From: Pseudobdellovibrio sp.
GTDB lineage: Bacteria > Bdellovibrionota > Bdellovibrionia > Bdellovibrionales > Bdellovibrionaceae
Assembly (NCBI GenBank): GCA_023701385.1
Contig: JAMPXC010000007.1
Location: 1-64,000, forward strand
DNA: 64,000 bases
Direction: 5' to 3'
This document shows positions 60,458-64,000 of this stretch, piece by piece (the stretch's first letter is position 1; the number at the start of each line of letters is the position of its first letter). Under the pieces are notes generated by a model. The model was not told the origin of the DNA, made no database searches, and was given only the letters and a program-made list of their open reading frames with translations. The position numbers and the translations under genes were made by a program.

Positions 60458-60484
60458 TTGTTATTTCTAAAATGTTTTTATTAA

Positions 60485-60516
60485 ATAGCCTGGCTTACCA
60501 CGTCAGGCTATTTTTT
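60485..60516. terminator. Terminator after lon
   Basis: ATAGCCTG-gcttaccacgt-CAGGCTATTTTTT. Confidence 0.85.
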
Positions 60517-60768
60517 ATACAAGCTGCCTTTTATGAAGCGAAATTCATTTAAAAATAAAATAACTTTTTGCGGTTCCATTTTATAAAGCATGGTCATTTT
60601 GGCAAATTCAAAGCCTTTTATAGGCTCAATCCCACTTTCATATTCTTGTAACCGATGAACTTCAATTTCCAGCTGGCGTGCTGCTGTTTCTACATCGAAG
60701 CTTTTTTCCAGACGCTGTTGCTTAACCCAACTTCCAATTTTTCTATGTAAATATAGAGCACTAAGCAT
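60508..60768 (-). CDS. XRE-like helix-turn-helix protein (ATG 60768 preferred over GTG 60777)
   Basis: KIGSWVKQQRLEKSFDVETAARQLEIEVHRLQEYESGIEPI; AGGAG upstream of ATG 60768. Confidence 0.75.
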   Translation of the reverse strand: MLSALYLHRKIGSWVKQQRLEKSFDVETAARQLEIEVHRLQEYESGIEPIKGFEFAKMTMLYKMEPQKVILFLNEFRFIKGSLYKK

Positions 60769-60778
60769 TTGAATCACT

Positions 60779-60811
60779 CCTAATAAGGATGTGCATTTAT
60801 TCCTTATTAGG
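60779..60811. promoter_or_regulatory. Candidate operator between divergent HTH genes
   Basis: CCTAATAAGGA-N11-TCCTTATTAGG, perfect 11-bp arms. Confidence 0.75.
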
Positions 60812-60849
60812 AAAGAAAGGGCAAGAAAAAAAGCTATTGTTAAAGATGA

Positions 60850-61611
60850 GTGAAAACCCGCGGAAAAAAATTACCCAGAAAACGTTATAAAAATCAGGCC
60901 TTTTTAGTGGCTTTGGGCGAAAATTGCCGCCGCATTCGTTTACAGCGAGGATATTCAATTGATCGTTTATCTCGAGAGTCAGAACAACTTTCCCCGGCGA
61001 GCATTGATCGTTTAGAAAATGGCACCGGTGACTCGCAAATTCTGGTTTTGGTCCGTTACGCCCAAACGCTTAATGTAAGCCTTCTGGAGCTCTTTTCTTT
61101 TGTTAAAAATTTGCAAGATCTATCCAAAGACAGCCGGATTATACCTTATGAGGAAGGATCTGGGCCGCCCTTAGGGTATGTTCCCGTTTACCCTCTTCAT
61201 GTAGCTGCGGGGTTATTTGGCAATGAGCGCGAAACTTCTGAGCAACCCCTGGGCTGGGTTGATGCAAATATTCGCTCTGGAGCCTCGGAATATTTTGCTT
61301 CGTTTGTTCATGGTGAATCTATGCAACCCCGCATTTCAGACGGCTCTTTATGCTTATTCCGCAAATACAGCGGAGGCAGCCGTCAGGGAAAAATCTTTCT
61401 GGTCCGCGCCCAGGGATTAAAAAATAGTGAAACTGGCGAAGCCTTTGTTTTAAAAAAATATGTCCGGCAAACACCCCCGCGAACAAATCAAGCTGAAGAT
61501 CCGGCGATTATTCACCTTATATCTGAAAATCCCCGCTTTTCTCCGATAGTGCTTGTTGGCCTGCAAGACGAAGATGTGCAAACCATCGCAGAATTTATTC
61601 GAACCGTATAA
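60850..61611 (+). CDS. XRE-family regulator with C-terminal S24/LexA-like domain
   Basis: HTH ENCRRIRLQRGYSIDRLSRESEQLSPASIDRLENG; FVHGESMQPRISDGSLCLFRKY and AFVLKKYVRQ. Confidence 0.85.
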   Translation: MKTRGKKLPRKRYKNQAFLVALGENCRRIRLQRGYSIDRLSRESEQLSPASIDRLENGTGDSQILVLVRYAQTLNVSLLELFSFVKNLQDLSKDSRIIPYEEGSGPPLGYVPVYPLHVAAGLFGNERETSEQPLGWVDANIRSGASEYFASFVHGESMQPRISDGSLCLFRKYSGGSRQGKIFLVRAQGLKNSETGEAFVLKKYVRQTPPRTNQAEDPAIIHLISENPRFSPIVLVGLQDEDVQTIAEFIRTV

Positions 61612-61746
61612 AATTTATCCTTTTCTATTTTCTTTTAATTTTCATTTTCATTTTCGTTTCAACTAGTAATTACTGCGCTTTCAATTACGGTTTTTTTTCG
61701 CGACTCGTTTTGAAAATCTGAAACCATCATTTATAGACAGCCATCT

Positions 61747-62952
61747 ATGCGATCACTGTCTGTACTTTTACTTTTTATTTCTCAATTTGCCTTCGCCCAA
61801 TCTGAATATTCTTTTAAACAAAGATATGTTGGTGAATTTCAATTTATTCAAGAAGACCAGTTCAAAACTGTAAATAACCTTTCACCCTACCAGCGTAAAA
61901 CTTTCGATATGAAAGCGATTGAAGCTGAATACGAAATCCAACTTAATCCTAATAATAAGTTTGAATTTGAAGTTGAATACGAACACGGCGGTGTGGGTTC
62001 TGCGGTTGAGTTCGACAATTTTGAAGAGTTCGGTGAATTTGAAACTGAAGTTGAAAAAGGTGGTGAGGTTGTTGTCTCTGAAGCCTTCTTACTTAAAAAG
62101 ATTACACCAAGAACAGAACTTTACATCGGTAAATCACCGGTGGCGATCACTTTAAATAACGCGATCAATTCTCCCCTATTATATAGTTCAAATGCGCCTT
62201 CACAATTAGAAGCTCGTATTTTACCGCAAGAGTGGAACGAACTGGGTGTGCAGTCACGCACGCGCTTAGGTGACTTCAGCATCTATGCTGGGGTGGTGAG
62301 CGGTTTAAATTCTGAATTTTTTCGTAAGTACAACTGGATCGGTGGCGGCTACCAAAAACAATTTGAAAATATTAACGCCGACAATTTAGCTTACACAGTG
62401 GGTTTAGAATTCGGTGATGTGGTTTATGGCCGCGGCATCAGCGTTCACTACTACACAGGTGATACACAAAACAATCGTTACAAATTAGATAAATTAATCG
62501 TTCCTGCCACAGTGAATGTGTACACAGCGCTTTTGCAATGGAAGTTCTTTGACCGTTTAGGAATTATGACTGAGCACGTGAAAGGCTCTTTACAAAATTC
62601 TGAAGAAGTAGCTTTAGCTAACGCCACATTAAGTGGTGTGGCAAAACCAAAAAGCTTTGCGGCTCTTGGTTCTAAAGCTGATCTGCAAATGTATCAGTTA
62701 AATTTTGATGTGACTGAAACTGTAAATATTTTTAGCCAATACGAGCACGTAAATACTTTTGCAGCGACTGAAGGAACAATTACAAAAGATCCAAGATATG
62801 AAGTGATTCATAACGGTTATGGTCTATCGTACAAGATGGACGAAATCACTCATATCAAAATGCATTATTATAAAGAAAAAACAAAATTAGACGGCCTTCC
62901 TGAAACTAAGCACTTTGTTCTTAGCTTCAATATGGATACCGGCGAATTCTAA
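61747..62952 (+). CDS. Putative outer-membrane porin-like protein
   Basis: Signal peptide LLLFISQFAFAQS, beta-barrel-like alternation. Confidence 0.65.
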   Translation: MRSLSVLLLFISQFAFAQSEYSFKQRYVGEFQFIQEDQFKTVNNLSPYQRKTFDMKAIEAEYEIQLNPNNKFEFEVEYEHGGVGSAVEFDNFEEFGEFETEVEKGGEVVVSEAFLLKKITPRTELYIGKSPVAITLNNAINSPLLYSSNAPSQLEARILPQEWNELGVQSRTRLGDFSIYAGVVSGLNSEFFRKYNWIGGGYQKQFENINADNLAYTVGLEFGDVVYGRGISVHYYTGDTQNNRYKLDKLIVPATVNVYTALLQWKFFDRLGIMTEHVKGSLQNSEEVALANATLSGVAKPKSFAALGSKADLQMYQLNFDVTETVNIFSQYEHVNTFAATEGTITKDPRYEVIHNGYGLSYKMDEITHIKMHYYKEKTKLDGLPETKHFVLSFNMDTGEF

Positions 62953-62964
62953 AAGGAGAATGTG

Positions 62965-64000
62965 ATGAAATTAGTAAACTTCGTGGTTGCCACGTTAATT
63001 TTTGGATCGGTTGCAGTAGCCGGCCCACTTGAAAAAGCAGTGATCGATAACGTTTCTAAAAATGTTATCTTACAAACTTATGCTGACTTAGCTGCTAGAT
63101 CTGCAGATATGTTAGTAGCGGTAAAAAATCTTGAGGCAGTACGCACGCAAGAAAATTTAGTTAAAGCGCAACAATCTTGGATTGCGGCCCGTATTCCATG
63201 GGAAGCTTCCGAGTCTTTCTTATACGGCCCAGTTGATTCTTTAGGTATTGATCCAATGATCGACACTTGGCCATTAAGCCGTATCGATTTAGATTCAGTT
63301 TTAAACTCTGGTCAAAAAATCACAACTGAATACGTAAGACCACTAGGCGTTAACCTTCAAGGTTTCCACACTTTAGAATATCTTTTATTCGGTAACGGTA
63401 TTGATTCAAACACAAAAGATATCGCAAGCTTTACCCAACAGCAATTCGACTACTTAATTGCTACAGCAACACTACAAGCCGAATACACTCACAAATTACA
63501 CTACGCTTGGACAACTCAAGCAGATCCAGATGACGCTTCTATGCCTGGTTACATCGACGTTATCTCTAAACCTGGTTTAGACAATCCGATCTACTCTTCT
63601 GAGCAAGCTGTTATGTTTGAATACGTTAACGGTATCTTAGGTATCTTAGACGAAGTCGCTAACGGTAAATTATCTGATCCATTAGGTGGCGATATCTCTC
63701 ACGCAAACGTTGAATTAGTTGAATCACCTTATTCTTGGAACTCATTAGCGGATTTCGAAAACAATATCCGCAGCGTTTACAATATCTACACTGGCACTTA
63801 TGGTACTCATAAAGGCACGGGTCTTAAAGATGTTATCGCACAAACTAACCCTGAGTTAGCTAACCGTGTAGAGCAAAGAATTCTTCAAGCGATGCAAAAA
63901 ATTAAAAACATCGGTGGCGCTAATAACATGCCATACAACAAAGCGATCCTTAATGAACAAGGCCGCGCTTTAGCGACTGAAGCTATCAACGACCTTAACG
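62965..64000 (+). CDS. Imelysin (M75)-family protein, 3' partial (absent from ORF track)
   Basis: AGGAG then ATG 62965; MKLVNFVVATLIFGSVAVAGPLEKAVIDN...; imelysin GxHxxE motif GFHTLEYLLFG; open to window end. Confidence 0.88.
   Translation, partial: MKLVNFVVATLIFGSVAVAGPLEKAVIDNVSKNVILQTYADLAARSADMLVAVKNLEAVRTQENLVKAQQSWIAARIPWEASESFLYGPVDSLGIDPMIDTWPLSRIDLDSVLNSGQKITTEYVRPLGVNLQGFHTLEYLLFGNGIDSNTKDIASFTQQQFDYLIATATLQAEYTHKLHYAWTTQADPDDASMPGYIDVISKPGLDNPIYSSEQAVMFEYVNGILGILDEVANGKLSDPLGGDISHANVELVESPYSWNSLADFENNIRSVYNIYTGTYGTHKGTGLKDVIAQTNPELANRVEQRILQAMQKIKNIGGANNMPYNKAILNEQGRALATEAINDLN

Noticed and set aside
60508-61611. Divergent HTH/S24 pair as a prophage switch
   Set aside because: No integrase, structural or lysis genes anywhere in the window; kept as a regulatory finding only.
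1-64000. CRISPR arrays, rRNA and tRNA genes
   Set aside because: No regularly spaced repeats or recognisable rRNA/tRNA sequence was seen by eye; a tRNA scan would settle the tRNA part.

Overview
This AT-leaning window is almost fully coding bacterial chromosome. Gene content suggests Bdellovibrionota or a relative, but that is inference from gene families, with no database check. Main blocks, left to right: mdh (5' truncated by the window edge)-sucC-sucD-ndk; an RNA methyltransferase; a TPR lipoprotein, RodZ-like protein, GT39-like protein and degenerate PHP-like protein; ferredoxin; a DnaQ-like exonuclease; a REP-associated (Y1/HUH) transposase inside 29-bp perfect inverted repeats; nadE; a Flp/TadE-like protein; rimO/LolA-like/comF; rlmH, a nadD::rsfS fusion, obgE, rpmA and rplU; an AAA_14-type ATPase; tandem phospholipase-A2-like secreted proteins; rng; pilT; deoC-deoA-punA; asnS; an S8 protease and an outer-membrane protein; an RND::LolA-like fusion; an acyl-CoA carboxylase operon; a hybrid histidine kinase; tatC and a tatA/B-like gene; a CpaF-like ATPase; an M16 peptidase; hemW; grpE and a J-protein; a PBP activator-like lipoprotein; two DksA/TraR paralogs; lon; a divergent XRE pair; and an outer-membrane protein with imelysin (3' truncated). 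I saw no rRNA, tRNA, CRISPR array or prophage. The best candidates for something undescribed are: the RAYT element whose long inverted repeats carry the stop codons of both neighbouring genes; the RND::LolA-like and NadD::RsfS fusions; the tandem PLA2-like toxins; the large palindromic operator between the two XRE regulators; and several hairpins that could hide ribosome-binding sites.
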